NCBI RefSeq assembly: GCF_003667825.1
Contig: NZ_CP033043.1
Coordinates: 2,229,501-2,293,500, forward strand
Direction: 5' to 3'
Length of the DNA stretch: 64,000 bases
DNA from: Metabacillus litoralis
GTDB lineage: Bacteria; Bacillota; Bacilli; Bacillales; Bacillaceae
The stretch's first letter is position 1, and every line of letters starts with the position of its first letter. The position numbers were made by a program, and so were the translations under genes. Shown in pieces: positions 9,052 to 19,658 of this stretch. A model generated the notes under the pieces. The model searched no databases and was not told the origin of the DNA. It saw nothing but the letters and a program-made list of their open reading frames with translations.

Positions 9052-9846
9052 TCATTGCGAAACAAAGGTACGTGCAAAATTCTTAAATTCTTCTACAGCA
9101 TCTCTTCGTGTATTCTCATCTATTAAAGAAGGTTGAAGTCGTTCAATTTCTCGAACTAAAGCACTCCCAACAACAACTCCATCACACATATGAGCTAGCT
9201 GCTCTACCTGTTCCCTTGAGGAAACACCAAACCCTACAGCAACAGGAACTTTACTATGCTTTCTTACTTCCTCTAGAAAGGATGCAATAGAATCATCAAA
9301 ATTTTTGCGTACTCCTGTAACGCCTAATGATGAAACACAATAAATAAAACCTTCTGCTGCCTCTGCAATCATTTTAATTCTACTAGAAGAAGTTGGAGCT
9401 ACTAGAGAGATAAATGGAATAGAATACTCCTTACATTTTTCTCGAAGTTCCTCACTTTCTTCAAAAGGAATATCTGGAATTAATAAACCGTCTATCGTGT
9501 TTTCCCGCAGTAAAGCGAAAAAGGATTCCTGATCTAATTGTAACACAGGATTATAATACGTAAATAGAATTATTGGAATATTCAACCCTTTTTTTCGCAT
9601 TTCAGGCACAAGTTTGATTGCTTTTACAATATTCATACCATTTTTTAGTGATCGACTTGAGGCCTTCTGAATGACAGGGCCATCTGCAACAGGGTCCGAG
9701 TATGGTATCCCTAATTCAATTGCCGATGCTCCAGCTTCTTGTAAGGCAAGGGCTAAATCGATTGTTGCCTCAGAATTTGGATCTCCTGCAGTTATAAATG
9801 GAATGAATAATTGATTATTTATAGGTTGCTTAAATAGGGCTGTCAT
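9052..9846 (-). CDS. trpA: Tryptophan synthase alpha subunit
   Basis: A 264-residue TIM barrel that splits indole-3-glycerol phosphate into indole and glyceraldehyde-3-phosphate. The catalytic Glu is in [16 protein letters not shown], and the Asp is in [12 protein letters not shown]. The GGDP-like phosphate loop is represented by [11 protein letters not shown] and VGFGVS. Its ATG overlaps the trpB stop as ATGA, a sign of translational coupling of the two subunits. About 165 bases separate it from hisC. Confidence 0.97.
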   Translation of the reverse strand: MTALFKQPINNQLFIPFITAGDPNSEATIDLALALQEAGASAIELGIPYSDPVADGPVIQKASSRSLKNGMNIVKAIKLVPEMRKKGLNIPIILFTYYNPVLQLDQESFFALLRENTIDGLLIPDIPFEESEELREKCKEYSIPFISLVAPTSSSRIKMIAEAAEGFIYCVSSLGVTGVRKNFDDSIASFLEEVRKHSKVPVAVGFGVSSREQVEQLAHMCDGVVVGSALVREIERLQPSLIDENTRRDAVEEFKNFARTFVSQ

Positions 9847-11039
9847 GCTTTTCCAACCTCCTTATAATGAGACATTAATGTGTGGACATCTTTATCTCCC
9901 CGACCGGATAAACAAATTAAGATGCTTTCCTCATTACCCATGTTTTTAGCATGTTCGAAAGCTGCTGAAAGGGCATGCGCTGACTCAATTGCTGCTAAAA
10001 TCCCTTCTTCACGTGCTAAAAATTCTAATGCGTCTAGCGCTTCCTGATCTGTCACACTTTCATATTTAACGCGCCCTGTATTAGCTAAGTGTGCATGCTC
10101 AGGACCTATTCCAGGATAATCGAGTCCGGCTGAGATGGAATAAGGTTCCGTTATTTGTCCATATTCATCTTGCAGTAGATAGGTTAATGAACCGTGAAGG
10201 ACACCCCTTGTTCCTTTTGTAATTGTGGCTGCATGCATATCAGTTTCAACACCTTTTCCTGCAGCCTCAACACCTACTAATTCTACGTCTTCAGGTATAA
10301 AAGCAGCGAACATTCCAATTGCATTACTTCCACCACCAACACAAGCTATTACTTTAGTTGGTAGACTGCCTTCAATATGATAGAATTGATCCTTTGCTTC
10401 ATCCCCTATTACCCTTTGAAACTCTCTCACAATATATGGATAAGGATGTGGACCAACCACTGAGCCTATAATGTAAAAATGATCTTCACAATGCTGTACC
10501 CAATATCTCATCGCTTCATTTGTAGCATCTTTTAACGTTTTGTTTCCGCTTGTCACTGGAATTACTTCAGCTCCTAAAAGCTGCATACGAAAAACATTTA
10601 ATTCCTGACGGCGAACATCTTCTTCCCCCATAAACACTTTACATTCCATTCCAAATTTTGCAGCAACAGTTGCTGTTGCAACACCATGTTGACCAGCACC
10701 CGTCTCGGCAATCACCTTAGTTTTTCCCATACGCTTTGCTAAAAGAACCTGGCCAATGGCATTATTAATTTTATGAGCTCCCGTATGATTCAAATCCTCA
10801 CGCTTTAGATATACTTTTGCTCCACCTAATTTTCTTGTTATATTTCCTGCAAAAGTGACCGTTGTTGGTCTGCCAGAGTATTCTTTTAATAAGTATGAAT
10901 ATTCCTCTAAAAAGCTTGGATCTTGCATTGCTTCTTTATGTGCTTGTTCAATTTCAGCTAATGGACTCATTAATGTTTCTGGCACAAAGCGACCTCCGAA
11001 ATCGCCGTAACGTCCATTTTTATCAGGATATATGTTCAT
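9843..11039 (-). CDS. trpB: Tryptophan synthase beta subunit
   Basis: A 398-residue PLP enzyme that condenses indole with serine. The PLP lysine is in [12 protein letters not shown], and the phosphate loop is GGGSNAIG. The length is typical. The start overlaps the 3' end of trpF by 17 bases and the end overlaps trpA by 4, so trpF-trpB-trpA are tightly packed. Confidence 0.98.
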   Translation of the reverse strand: MNIYPDKNGRYGDFGGRFVPETLMSPLAEIEQAHKEAMQDPSFLEEYSYLLKEYSGRPTTVTFAGNITRKLGGAKVYLKREDLNHTGAHKINNAIGQVLLAKRMGKTKVIAETGAGQHGVATATVAAKFGMECKVFMGEEDVRRQELNVFRMQLLGAEVIPVTSGNKTLKDATNEAMRYWVQHCEDHFYIIGSVVGPHPYPYIVREFQRVIGDEAKDQFYHIEGSLPTKVIACVGGGSNAIGMFAAFIPEDVELVGVEAAGKGVETDMHAATITKGTRGVLHGSLTYLLQDEYGQITEPYSISAGLDYPGIGPEHAHLANTGRVKYESVTDQEALDALEFLAREEGILAAIESAHALSAAFEHAKNMGNEESILICLSGRGDKDVHTLMSHYKEVGKA

Positions 11040-11673
11040 GTTGTAACACCCTTTCCTCTATCAGTCTAATCTTTTCTTTACTTTTTTTTCGGTCAACTTC
11101 AATGCCACTAGATAGATCAATAGCCTGTGGATGATAGTTTAAGAGATTAGAAATATTCTCTTCATTAACACCGCCTGCAATAAAACAAATTTTATTATAT
11201 TTTGCAGCAAATTCAAGGTAAACAGGTACCGCATCCCAGTCAAAACTAACACCAGTACCTCCCCATTGACCCTTCGTTCTTGAATCTACAACAAATCCAT
11301 CAACTAACTCTACATACTTTTTCATTTCTTCTAAAGTATGGTCATGATGGTGAAGAGCTTTCCAAATAAAACCTGGATATATCTCACGGACTTGATTAAT
11401 TTGTTCGATTGTCTCATTTCCATGGAATTGAATCACATCAACTGGAACATGTTTTAAAACAGAATGAACTTCTTCTACAGTAGGATTTACGAATACAGCA
11501 GCGACTTTCTTCTTTGTATTAACTTCTTTTAACCATTGTCCAACCAAATGTGGATTAACTTTTCTTTTACTTTCTGCAAAAATGAATCCAATGTATTGAG
11601 CAATAGAATCTGAGACTACTTGAAGATCTTCAAGACTTTGGACTCCACAAAATTTCAATGCGATCTTAGACAT
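11023..11673 (-). CDS. trpF: Phosphoribosylanthranilate isomerase
   Basis: A 216-residue TIM barrel performing the Amadori rearrangement of phosphoribosylanthranilate. The catalytic Cys is in LKFCGVQ (the usual motif is KICG; here Ile is Phe) and the Asp is in [18 protein letters not shown] five codons upstream is in frame, but the ATG at 11673 has GGAGAGAG 5 bases upstream and overlaps the end of trpC by 8 bases. Confidence 0.95.
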   Translation of the reverse strand: MSKIALKFCGVQSLEDLQVVSDSIAQYIGFIFAESKRKVNPHLVGQWLKEVNTKKKVAAVFVNPTVEEVHSVLKHVPVDVIQFHGNETIEQINQVREIYPGFIWKALHHHDHTLEEMKKYVELVDGFVVDSRTKGQWGGTGVSFDWDAVPVYLEFAAKYNKICFIAGGVNEENISNLLNYHPQAIDLSSGIEVDRKKSKEKIRLIEERVLQHEHIS

Positions 11674-12430
11674 TAAGACTCTCTCCAAATAATTGTTGTA
11701 CAGCCAACGTTTGATTTTCTTTTCTCATTAACGACTCTCCTACTAGTACAGCTTTAGCTCCGTACTGTTTCACTAAATCTAAATCCTCCTTTGTATAAAT
11801 TCCACTCTCACTTACCAGTAAAGTTTCTTCTGGAATTGAAGAAGCCATTCCTTCTAATTGTTGAATATTCGTTTCAAATGTTTTTAGGTTTCGGTTATTT
11901 ACTCCAAGTATTTTTGGAGTAATAACATTTAAAACTTGCTCTAAGTTATGCTGGTCATGCACTTCTACTAAGACATCCAATCCTAATTCATAAGAATATT
12001 GATAAAGATCTTTTAACACAGCGGGTTCAAGAGCTTCACTTATTAATAATACCGCATCAGCACCTATCCGTTTCGCTTCATCAATTTGGATAGAATCGAT
12101 AATAAAGTCTTTTCTCAAAACAGGTAAATTTACAGTTTTCTTGATAGCAGTTAAGTACTCTCGTTTACCTTGAAAGTAAGGAGAATCTGTCAAAACGGAT
12201 AAACAATCTGCTCCTCCTTTTTCATATGCAAGAGCAATTTCCACTGGATCAAAGTTTTCCTTAATTAAACCCTTTGATGGCGATGCTTTTTTCACTTCAG
12301 CAATTAATGCCATATCCCTGTTAGAGGAAATTAGGGCCTCAAGAAAAGAGTGATTTGGTAAGCCTTCATCTTCCGGCAGAATCAAATTTTTAACTTCTTC
12401 TTTTTTTGTTTCAATTATATTTTCAAGCAT
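11666..12430 (-). CDS. trpC: Indole-3-glycerol phosphate synthase
   Basis: A 254-residue TIM barrel closing the indole ring. Motifs: [10 protein letters not shown] (substrate lysine), [20 protein letters not shown] and LLVSESGI. It is not fused to trpF, as in B. subtilis. The start overlaps the trpD stop by 8 bases. Confidence 0.97.
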   Translation of the reverse strand: MLENIIETKKEEVKNLILPEDEGLPNHSFLEALISSNRDMALIAEVKKASPSKGLIKENFDPVEIALAYEKGGADCLSVLTDSPYFQGKREYLTAIKKTVNLPVLRKDFIIDSIQIDEAKRIGADAVLLISEALEPAVLKDLYQYSYELGLDVLVEVHDQHNLEQVLNVITPKILGVNNRNLKTFETNIQQLEGMASSIPEETLLVSESGIYTKEDLDLVKQYGAKAVLVGESLMRKENQTLAVQQLFGESLNV

Positions 12431-13439
12431 AATTTTCCTCCTGCTGATGCTGCAATGATTTTAATTGCTTTAAAGCTGTACCATTTTTAATCGCTTCTTT
12501 AGCATATAACACGCCCATATCTAATGATTGAACATGATTTGCAACATAAAGGGCTGCACCTGCATTTAAAGCCACAATATTCTCTGCACTTTCTGGTGCT
12601 TCACCTCTAAATATTTTTTCGATAAGCTCTGCACTATCATCTGAATTTTGGACCTGTATCTCATCCATAACACCTTCTACAAGTCCAACATCAGTTGGAT
12701 GAAGAACGTATCTGGATATATGTCCATTTTTAAGCTCTACGACATCAGTTGCTGTTGTTATAGATATTTCATCCAAGCCGTCACGTCCTGTAACGAGTAA
12801 AACATGCTCTGCGCCTAACCGTTTTAACGCTTCTGCCATTTTTTCTGCATAATTCGTAGAAAAAACACCAATTATTTGACGTTTTGCATTTGCTGGATTT
12901 GATAATGGACCAAGTAGATTAAAAACAGTCCGAAACCCAATTTCTTTACGAGGATTCACTGCATGCTTCATTGAAGAATGAAACATAGGTGCAAATAAAA
13001 AGCTCATGTTTTTTTCGTCTAAGCTTTTTACCGCTTCCTCCTTTGATGTTTGAATATTAACGCCTAGTTTCTCAAGAACATCTGCACTTCCACTTTTAGA
13101 AGAAACAGCACGATTTCCGTGTTTTGCTACCTTCACCTTTAATGAGGATGCAACGATTGCTGCTGCAGTTGAGATATTAAAGGTTGAGGAGCCGTCTCCA
13201 CCAGTACCACAGGTGTCTACAATATCAAAATCATAGTTAATAGAAGACATGTGTTTTTTCATTGATTTTGTAAAGCCAACCAATTCATCAACCGTTTCGC
13301 CTCTTAGACGCATAATGGACACTAAACTTGCGATTTGACTAGGTGTTGCTTGACCAGACATGATCGAATTCATTACTTCCTCAGCCTGCTCCTCAGTCAA
13401 AGTATGACCCTCAATACACGTTGCTAGAAGTTCTTTCAT
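12423..13439 (-). CDS. trpD: Anthranilate phosphoribosyltransferase
   Basis: A 338-residue enzyme that attaches the phosphoribosyl group to anthranilate. PRPP and Mg motifs are visible: [35 protein letters not shown] and [22 protein letters not shown] lies one codon before the chosen ATG at 13439; both follow GAGGAGG, so the start is uncertain by one residue. It overlaps the trpE end by about 29 bases. There is no glutamine amidotransferase domain, and trpG is absent from the operon. Confidence 0.96.
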   Translation of the reverse strand: MKELLATCIEGHTLTEEQAEEVMNSIMSGQATPSQIASLVSIMRLRGETVDELVGFTKSMKKHMSSINYDFDIVDTCGTGGDGSSTFNISTAAAIVASSLKVKVAKHGNRAVSSKSGSADVLEKLGVNIQTSKEEAVKSLDEKNMSFLFAPMFHSSMKHAVNPRKEIGFRTVFNLLGPLSNPANAKRQIIGVFSTNYAEKMAEALKRLGAEHVLLVTGRDGLDEISITTATDVVELKNGHISRYVLHPTDVGLVEGVMDEIQVQNSDDSAELIEKIFRGEAPESAENIVALNAGAALYVANHVQSLDMGVLYAKEAIKNGTALKQLKSLQHQQEENYA

Positions 13440-14952
13440 CACGTTTCTCCTCCTCAGAAAAGACTTTTTCAGCCAATTGGATTGCTTTCAACATAGCGCT
13501 CGCTTTATTACATGTTTCCTTCCATTCAAGTTCAGGTACACTATCCACAACGATCCCTGCACCAGCTTGAACATAGGCTACATTATTTTTGACTGTAATC
13601 GTTCGGATCGTAATACAAGAGTCTACATTTCCATCAAAACCAACGTAGGCAACACAACCTGCATAACTTCCTCTCGCTGTCGGTTCTAATTCTTGAATAA
13701 TTTGCATAGCTCGTATTTTCGGAGCCCCTGAAACAGTTCCAGCAGGAAACGAAGATAATAATGCATCCATTGGATGTACTTCTTCTTTTAATTGAGCCGT
13801 AACCTTTGAAATTAGGTGCATCACGTGTGAAAAACGACCAACTTCCATTAACGTAGGAGTTTTAACTGTTCCGTATTCAGCAACTCTACCTAAATCATTT
13901 CGTGCCAAATCAACCAGCATATAATGCTCTGCTCTTTCCTTTTCATCATTCTTTAATTCTTCTTCGAAAAATAAGTCTTCTTCAACAGTTTTTCCTCTTC
14001 TTCTTGTCCCGGCAATTGGATGAATTTCAAGATGTTTATTTTGAATATAAATAAGTCTTTCAGGAGAACTGCCGACAAGCTCTGTGTCATTAATTCGAAT
14101 ATAAAATAAATATGGTGAGGGATTTACAATACGTAAAATTCGGTAAAGTGAAAAACCGTCTGTTGAAATTGGAATTTCAAACCTTTGTGATAGTACCCCT
14201 TGAAAAATATCCCCTGCACGAATGTATTCTTTTACCTTCTCAACATCTTCTAAAAACTTGCCTTTTTCATAGTTTGATTGAATTTCATCAAAATTGACAT
14301 CAAATGAATCCGAAACTGCTAGTGGTAAATGCTCTGATTGAGGTTTTTGTTTTAGCATGCTTTCAAATTTGTTCAGCTTTGCTTCAGCTAGTTGATACGT
14401 AGCCTTTAACCTTGACTCATCTTCGGTACCATTTACTCTTTCGTAGTGAATAAAATAAAGCTGTTTTTCTTGATGATCAAACGCAATAACCGTTTCACAA
14501 ACAAAAAACATACAATTTTGCTGGTTTAAATCATTCGTTTCATGCTTTTCAACTTTTTCAATTATAGAAACTGTGTCATATCCAATATATCCTACGGCTC
14601 CCCCAACAAAAGGTATCTCTAAATCTGGTAACTTAATAGCTAAATGATCTTGGAGTTGTTTAAAGGTTGTTGTAATAGAATTTGATTTTGATATCGTTTT
14701 TCTTTGTTCGTTCAGAATAGAAAACTCTCCGTGGTTTTCTTCAATAAATAAAAATGGATTTAAACCAATAAATGAATATCTGGACCAGCTAGATTCTGAG
14801 TCCTTACTCTCAAGTAAATAAACAGCCTCTTCTTTAAAAAGTTGAAATAATTGAATTGGCGTGAACGTATCCACGATATATTTTTTTACGATGGGGATGG
14901 TGCGATAATGCTTGCTATCTTCACAAAAAGTGGAAAAAGAAGAAAAATTCAT
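13411..14952 (-). CDS. trpE: Anthranilate synthase component I
   Basis: A 513-residue chorismate-using enzyme making anthranilate with ammonia supplied by a glutamine amidotransferase subunit encoded elsewhere (in B. subtilis the shared PabA/TrpG). The N-terminal LLESKDSESSWSRYSFIG is the tryptophan feedback site. The C-terminal catalytic domain shows LVGSSPERL, HPIAGTRRRG, LVDLARNDLG and FPAGTVSGAPK. It is the first gene of trpEDCFBA. The ribosome binding site lies in a hairpin, and a TRAP-type attenuator lies upstream. Confidence 0.97.
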   Translation of the reverse strand: MNFSSFSTFCEDSKHYRTIPIVKKYIVDTFTPIQLFQLFKEEAVYLLESKDSESSWSRYSFIGLNPFLFIEENHGEFSILNEQRKTISKSNSITTTFKQLQDHLAIKLPDLEIPFVGGAVGYIGYDTVSIIEKVEKHETNDLNQQNCMFFVCETVIAFDHQEKQLYFIHYERVNGTEDESRLKATYQLAEAKLNKFESMLKQKPQSEHLPLAVSDSFDVNFDEIQSNYEKGKFLEDVEKVKEYIRAGDIFQGVLSQRFEIPISTDGFSLYRILRIVNPSPYLFYIRINDTELVGSSPERLIYIQNKHLEIHPIAGTRRRGKTVEEDLFFEEELKNDEKERAEHYMLVDLARNDLGRVAEYGTVKTPTLMEVGRFSHVMHLISKVTAQLKEEVHPMDALLSSFPAGTVSGAPKIRAMQIIQELEPTARGSYAGCVAYVGFDGNVDSCITIRTITVKNNVAYVQAGAGIVVDSVPELEWKETCNKASAMLKAIQLAEKVFSEEEKRDERTSSNVY

Positions 14953-14963
14953 AGTAACTCACT

Positions 14964-14982
14964 CCTCCAATATGTTTTGGAG
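14964..14982 (-). promoter_or_regulatory. Hairpin sequestering the trpE ribosome binding site
   Basis: CTCCAA pairs with TTGGAG around a 6-base loop, and the second arm runs into the GGAGG Shine-Dalgarno of trpE. An upstream ACCTCC could also pair with it. B. subtilis trpE uses a comparable SD-blocking hairpin when TRAP is bound; the same role here is inferred. Confidence 0.55.
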
Positions 14983-15111
14983 AACGAGTATTTAGGAGGT
15001 TATTAAAGGTTGAAGATTATTAAGCACTTATCTCTTGACATATATACTTAAACAAGGCTAAGGAATTGTTAAAATTAAACTAACAACAAAACCTTCGCAA
15101 GCTATATGAAT

Positions 15112-15147
15112 GAAAATAAAAACCCAAAAACACGATGGTTTTTGGGT
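15112..15147 (-). terminator. trp leader attenuator terminator
   Basis: 10-bp stem ACCCAAAAAC/GTTTTTGGGT with a 6-base loop and a T-rich tail (TTTTTATTTTC) on the minus strand, about 170 bases upstream of trpE. The 5' side, CTACCC and AAAAACC, can alternatively pair with upstream GGGTAG and GGTTTTT, giving a mutually exclusive antiterminator. Confidence 0.85.
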
Positions 15148-15172
15148 AGACTTGTGCCTTTACGAAAAAAAC

Positions 15173-15229
15173 CTCAGCTAAACTTGACTCATTCTCTACT
15201 ACCCTAAACTATTTAACTCTACTCATCTA
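15173..15229 (-). promoter_or_regulatory. TRAP binding region in the trp leader
   Basis: In the mRNA sense about ten TAG/GAG triplets, mostly separated by 0-3 bases with a few longer gaps: TAG-GAG-TAG, TAG, TAG, TAG-TAG, GAG, TAG, GAG. One more TAG stands at the predicted transcript start (15247). An 11-subunit TRAP ring binds such triplets in B. subtilis. The triplets overlap the antiterminator halves GGGTAG and GAGGTTTTT, so binding would favour the terminator at 15112-15147. The TRAP gene mtrB is at 22552-22776. Confidence 0.85.
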
Positions 15230-15251
15230 ATTAATCATAATCTTCTACATT

Positions 15252-15281
15252 ATGTTATTATAACTTTCTCTTTACTGTCAA
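15252..15281 (-). promoter_or_regulatory. Sigma-A promoter of the trp operon
   Basis: Perfect TTGACA (-35) and TAACAT (-10), 18-base spacer, between aroH and the TRAP region. It would start the leader near 15246. As in B. subtilis, the trp operon can thus be read from its own promoter or from the upstream aro promoter. Confidence 0.7.
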
Positions 15282-15337
15282 GAATGATATAACACTGTTC
15301 CAAATTTTCTAACTACTTTTAAGGGAGCCATACACTG

Positions 15338-15703
15338 TTAGGACTTTGATAAATCTGGTCTTAACACTGTCGCACCTTCTAAATAAGCATGAAAAATTTG
15401 TTCTTGCTTTATAGGTGTTTCTACTGTCATCATAATTCTTATACATTTTTCAAGGCTTCCTGGAACTGGTATTTCTTGCATACACATGACCGGTACATAG
15501 ACCCAACCTTCAAAATTTCTTAATGCTTTTGCAGGAAATGTTGATGTCAAATCATGTGTTACCGTTATAAGGACCTGTGCGACGTTCTCAGGATCTACAT
15601 TGTTTTTTTGGATCATTTCTTGTAACAGTTTTTCTGTTGCATCAATAACATGACGCTCATTATCTTCACCGACTGTTATTGCTCCTCGGATTCCCCTAAT
15701 CAA
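15338..15703 (-). CDS. aroH: Chorismate mutase, AroH type
   Basis: A 121-residue monofunctional AroH-class chorismate mutase that converts chorismate to prephenate. The family start IRGIRGAITV, the catalytic stretch FPAKALRNFEGWVYVPV and the C-terminal YLEGATVLRPDLS are all present. I chose the TTG at 15703: it follows GGGGGGAAAGCG, gives the family N-terminus (MIRGIRG), and overlaps the aroB stop as TTGA, the non-ATG counterpart of the usual ATGA coupling. It is the last gene before the trp leader. Confidence 0.92.
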   Translation of the reverse strand: MIRGIRGAITVGEDNERHVIDATEKLLQEMIQKNNVDPENVAQVLITVTHDLTSTFPAKALRNFEGWVYVPVMCMQEIPVPGSLEKCIRIMMTVETPIKQEQIFHAYLEGATVLRPDLSKS

Positions 15704-16791
15704 CGCTTTCCCCCCGTTCCTGCTCTCCACTCGTCAAGTAAGGAATGTAGCTCCTCTTTGCTGAAAGTTGCAGAAGTTGTTTCTCCAATACGTTCTAATA
15801 AAATCATTTTAATTTGATTAGATTTAGTTTTTTTATCTTTAACCATTTTGGCTATTAATTGCTCGGTTGCATATGAATCAGGGACCTCTACTGGATAACC
15901 TATCGTATCAAACCATGTTTTTAACTCACGGTATGGCAAGTCTGCTTGTAATAATTTATTACTTAACCAGGTAGCAAATAACATCCCTACTGCTACGCAG
16001 TCTCCATGTGAAAGCTTTCCATAGCCAGCCTCTGCCTCAACTGCATGACCTAGAGTATGGCCAAAATTCAAAATTTCACGTAAACCTAATTCTCTTTCAT
16101 CCTTTGTTACAACATCTGCTTTGATTTGAATACCTTCAAGTATCATTCGTTGTAACCTTTCAGTTGTGATGTCTTTTAACTGTTGTATTTCGTTAACCAA
16201 AAATTGATAGAATGATTCACTTTTAATAAGAGAATGTTTTATAACCTCCGCAAATCCAGATCGCAATTCTGTTACAGGCAGACTTTGTAGAAACTGACTA
16301 TCATATACTACCGCTTTAGGCTGATAAAAAGCCCCAATCATATTTTTTCCTTCAGGATGATTGATTGCTACTTTTCCACCAACAGCACTATCATGTGCTA
16401 ACAGCGTTGTTGGTACTTGTATATAAGGAATTCCTCTCATATAAGTTGCTGCAACAAAACCTGTTAAATCACCTACTACTCCTCCACCAAACGCAATAAC
16501 AACAGATTTACGATCTAATTGCTGCTTTAATGCAAAGGTTTGTACTTCATAAAAAACATTAAAAGACTTAGCCTCTTCTCCGCTATTAATAACATATTTA
16601 CTAGTTGTGTACATAGGTCTAATCTTGTCTAGTAAGAGCTCACCATATAAACGATCAACATTTGTATCTGTCACAACAAGTACTTTAGAGGGTTCCAGAT
16701 TTTCTAGTAATCCTAAGAGTTCATTTATTGCACCTTCACCGACAATAACTGGATAAGTTGAGTCTTGTGTATGGATGACAATTGACTTCAT
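15700..16791 (-). CDS. aroB: 3-dehydroquinate synthase
   Basis: A 363-residue NAD- and Zn-dependent enzyme making 3-dehydroquinate from DAHP, the second shikimate step. Motifs: INSGEEAKS, AFGGGVVGDLTGFVAATYMRG, HDSAVGGKVAINHP and the Zn ligands in NFGHTLGHAVE and SHGDCVAVGM. Its ATG overlaps the aroC stop by one base (TAATG) and its stop overlaps aroH. Confidence 0.97.
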   Translation of the reverse strand: MKSIVIHTQDSTYPVIVGEGAINELLGLLENLEPSKVLVVTDTNVDRLYGELLLDKIRPMYTTSKYVINSGEEAKSFNVFYEVQTFALKQQLDRKSVVIAFGGGVVGDLTGFVAATYMRGIPYIQVPTTLLAHDSAVGGKVAINHPEGKNMIGAFYQPKAVVYDSQFLQSLPVTELRSGFAEVIKHSLIKSESFYQFLVNEIQQLKDITTERLQRMILEGIQIKADVVTKDERELGLREILNFGHTLGHAVEAEAGYGKLSHGDCVAVGMLFATWLSNKLLQADLPYRELKTWFDTIGYPVEVPDSYATEQLIAKMVKDKKTKSNQIKMILLERIGETTSATFSKEELHSLLDEWRAGTGGKR

Positions 16792-17963
16792 TAGAAATCC
16801 CTCGAATATTTTCGCATTTCTTCAACATTTTCTTTAATAAGATCCATACGATCCAAACCAAACTGTTCAACAATCGCGTTTGCGATCTCCCAAGCTACAA
16901 CAGCTTCCGCAACAACACTTGCTGCTGGCACTGCACAGCTATCAGAGCGTTCAATACTAGCTGTGAAAGGTTCTTTTGTATCAATATCAACACTTTGTAA
17001 TGGTTTATATAGTGTTGGAATTGGCTTCATAACTCCTCGAACTACAACAGGCATTCCAGTTGTCATTCCGCCTTCAAAACCACCTAATCTATTTGTTCTT
17101 CTTGTGTAGCCTTCTTCCTCATTCCACAGTATCTCATCATGGACTTGACTTCCAAACTTACGAGCTGCTTCAAACCCTATACCAAATTCAACACCTTTAA
17201 ATGCATTAATGCTCACGATGGCACCTGCAATTTTGCTATCAAGCTTGCGATCATAATGAACATAACTGCCTATTCCAGCAGGTAAGCCCTCAACAACAAC
17301 TTCAACAATTCCTCCAATAGAATCTCCATTTTCTTTAGCATTGTCAATTGCTTCCATCATTTTCGTTTCAGCTTCACGGTCATAACATCTAACTGGTGAC
17401 TCTTCTGTTACGGCTAATAAATCATCAATATCTTGATATTCTTTGTTCTCTGCTCTAACTCCGCCTATCTCAAGGACATGACCTACCACTTTAATCCCTA
17501 ATTCAGCTAGAATTTGTTTAGCTAACGAACCAACTGCCACTCGAACTGTTGTTTCACGAGCAGAGGAACGCTCTAATACATTTCTCATATCTCTATGTCC
17601 ATATTTCATAGCACCAATTAAATCTGCATGGCCTGGACGAGGACGAGTTATTTGGCGTTTTACCTCCTGCTCTTCTTCTGGAGTTATTGGTTCCGCACCC
17701 ATAATTTTTGTCCAATGCTTCCAATCTTTATTCTCAACAACAAGGGAGATTGGTGATCCTAACGCTTTCCCGTGTCTTACTCCACCTAAAATTTGAACTT
17801 GATCTTTTTCAATTTGCATTCTTCTTCCGCGGCCATACCCTTTTTGTCTTCGTGCTAAATCGATGTTAATAGCTTCCGCAGTTAAATTTAAACCTGATGG
17901 AACACCTTCGACTATTGCAGTTAATTGTGGCCCGTGAGATTCTCCAGCTGTTAAATATCTCAT
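16791..17963 (-). CDS. aroC: Chorismate synthase
   Basis: A 390-residue FMN-dependent enzyme that converts EPSP to chorismate (aroF in B. subtilis nomenclature). Signatures: [18 protein letters not shown] at the N-terminus, [12 protein letters not shown], and [29 protein letters not shown] site precedes the ATG. It is the first gene of the aroC-aroB-aroH unit and has its own promoter at 18010-18037. Confidence 0.97.
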   Translation of the reverse strand: MRYLTAGESHGPQLTAIVEGVPSGLNLTAEAINIDLARRQKGYGRGRRMQIEKDQVQILGGVRHGKALGSPISLVVENKDWKHWTKIMGAEPITPEEEQEVKRQITRPRPGHADLIGAMKYGHRDMRNVLERSSARETTVRVAVGSLAKQILAELGIKVVGHVLEIGGVRAENKEYQDIDDLLAVTEESPVRCYDREAETKMMEAIDNAKENGDSIGGIVEVVVEGLPAGIGSYVHYDRKLDSKIAGAIVSINAFKGVEFGIGFEAARKFGSQVHDEILWNEEEGYTRRTNRLGGFEGGMTTGMPVVVRGVMKPIPTLYKPLQSVDIDTKEPFTASIERSDSCAVPAASVVAEAVVAWEIANAIVEQFGLDRMDLIKENVEEMRKYSRDF

Positions 17964-18009
17964 TTGTTCTCTCTCCCTTCAACGCACTAACGCTTTTAAG
18001 TACAAATAT

Positions 18010-18037
18010 ATCATAAGTTACATGAAAAAAATAGCAA
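18010..18037 (-). promoter_or_regulatory. Promoter of aroC-aroB-aroH
   Basis: TTGCTA and TATGAT with a 16-base spacer on the minus strand, in the short gap between cheR and aroC. Confidence 0.6.
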
Positions 18038-18041
18038 GTTT

Positions 18042-18818
18042 TTACTTCTTTTGATAAAAAAATGTATCTACTGAAGTAAAGTTAAAACGGTCTGCATTAA
18101 AAATCTGCTCGGTGCTTCCAACAAAGAACACTCCATTAGGCTTTAATGCGTTGCTAAATTTCATATATAATACCTCTTTAGCTTCTTCTGTAAAGTAAAT
18201 CAATACATTTCGACAGACAATTAAATCAAAATTTGAATCAAATGGATCTGATAATAAATTTTGTTTTTTAAATGTCACTGTTTTTTTTATATCCTCGTTC
18301 ACGATATAATTTGTTCCTTCTTTCTTGAAATACTTCCGCTTTATATCGTCAGGTACCTCATTTAAGGAACGTTCAGGATAAATCCCGAGTTTAGCCCTTG
18401 CAATGACATTTTCGTCAATGTCAGTTGCCAGAACCTTTACTTTAGAAAGAGGAAGTAACTTAGAAAGAATCATCGCAATTGTATATGGTTCTTCACCTGT
18501 GGAGCATGCAGCACTCCACACTTTCAAATTAGCATTCTTTTCTAATAGTTTGGGAAGAATTTTTTCTTCAAGCACCTGCCATCTTTTATAGTTACGGTAG
18601 AATTCTGAAACATTTATTGTCATTCGGTCTAAGAACTCAAAGTAAAGTTCGTTTTGTTTACTAATTCCGCCATAAAATTCTGAGAAGCTTGAAAATCCCC
18701 TCTTTTCATAAAGTGAAATTAATCTTCTTTTCATTTGAGCCTCTTTGTAAAGAGAAAGATCAATTCCTGATTTTTCCTTGATGTTTTTAATAAACAGTTC
18801 GTAATCCTGATCAACCAT
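18042..18818 (-). CDS. cheR: Chemotaxis protein methyltransferase CheR
   Basis: A 258-residue SAM-dependent enzyme that methylates glutamates of chemoreceptors. The N-terminal helical domain covers residues 1-75 or so; the methyltransferase domain has VWSAACSTGEEPYTIAM (SAM site), VLATDID and DLIVCRNVLIYF. AGGAGAG lies 7 bases before the ATG. It stands alone between ndk and aroC, the same position as in B. subtilis, where no other chemotaxis gene is adjacent. Confidence 0.96.
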   Translation of the reverse strand: MVDQDYELFIKNIKEKSGIDLSLYKEAQMKRRLISLYEKRGFSSFSEFYGGISKQNELYFEFLDRMTINVSEFYRNYKRWQVLEEKILPKLLEKNANLKVWSAACSTGEEPYTIAMILSKLLPLSKVKVLATDIDENVIARAKLGIYPERSLNEVPDDIKRKYFKKEGTNYIVNEDIKKTVTFKKQNLLSDPFDSNFDLIVCRNVLIYFTEEAKEVLYMKFSNALKPNGVFFVGSTEQIFNADRFNFTSVDTFFYQKK

Positions 18819-19066
18819 GGGTCAACTCTCCTATTACATTTCCTTTTAACTAGTAGATGTTTGAAGGTCGTTCTAATAAATAAGGGATTACTATATCTAA
18901 CACCCTGTAATCACCATAATGGTTCTCTATTAAAACTTTATGATTTCAAATACCTTAGAAATAAGAATAATAATTTATAGTATAGCTTAAAATTCAAAGA
19001 ATTTGCTCAATTTTTAAAGAAAAGTGTTGAAACTTGTCATTTATTTGATTTTCTCTCTTAGTGTAT

Positions 19067-19095
19067 ATAAAAAGAAGCTGGCATATGCCAGCTTC
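19067..19095 (-). terminator. Terminator of ndk
   Basis: A perfect 22-base palindrome with arms GAAGCTGGCAT, followed by TTTTT, six bases after the ndk stop. Confidence 0.9.
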
Positions 19096-19101
19096 CCCAT
19101 A

Positions 19102-19548
19102 TTAATAAATCCAACTATTTAATGTCTTATCATATTCCACTAGTTCATTGTCTTGGAAAAAAAGTGAGATTTCTCGTTCTGCGCTTTCAGGTGAATCTGA
19201 GCCGTGAATTATGTTCTTGCTAACAAACATCGTATAATCTCCTCTTATTGTTCCAGGTTCAGCATCTTTTGGGTTTGTTTTCCCCATCATTTTTCTTGAT
19301 AACTCAATAACGTTTTCACCTTGCCAAACCATGGCAAAGACTGGTCCAGAAGTAATAAATTGAACTAGTTCTTCGTAAAAGGGTTTTCCTTTATGTTCTC
19401 CATAGTGCTTTTCAGCAAGTTCAACAGGAATGGTCATTAATTTCGCACCAGCCAACTGAAAGCCCTTTCTTTCAAATCTACCGACAATTTCCCCTATAAG
19501 TTGTCGTTGTACCCCATCAGGTTTAACCATTAAAAATGTTTTTTCCAT
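19102..19548 (-). CDS. ndk: Nucleoside diphosphate kinase
   Basis: A 148-residue enzyme balancing NTP pools by phosphate transfer through an active-site histidine, seen in [16 protein letters not shown]. The N-terminus [14 protein letters not shown] is the canonical nucleotide-binding start. It has its own promoter (19603-19631) and terminator, so it is monocistronic. Confidence 0.98.
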   Translation of the reverse strand: MEKTFLMVKPDGVQRQLIGEIVGRFERKGFQLAGAKLMTIPVELAEKHYGEHKGKPFYEELVQFITSGPVFAMVWQGENVIELSRKMMGKTNPKDAEPGTIRGDYTMFVSKNIIHGSDSPESAEREISLFFQDNELVEYDKTLNSWIY

Positions 19549-19602
19549 AATAACATCTCCACCCCATAGAAATTTATGTATAGGCTTTCATACCCCAAAA
19601 AA

Positions 19603-19631
19603 ATAATATCATGAGAGGTAATATATTTCAA
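19603..19631 (-). promoter_or_regulatory. Promoter of ndk
   Basis: TTGAAA and TATTAT with a 17-base spacer, in the hepT-ndk gap. Confidence 0.65.
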
Positions 19632-19658
19632 TCATGGGATGGAGAATTTTAGAAAAGA

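Noticed and set aside
14953..15337. T-box riboswitch upstream of trpE
   Set aside because: No T-box consensus or specifier-loop features. The TAG/GAG triplets and the presence of mtrB point to TRAP control instead.
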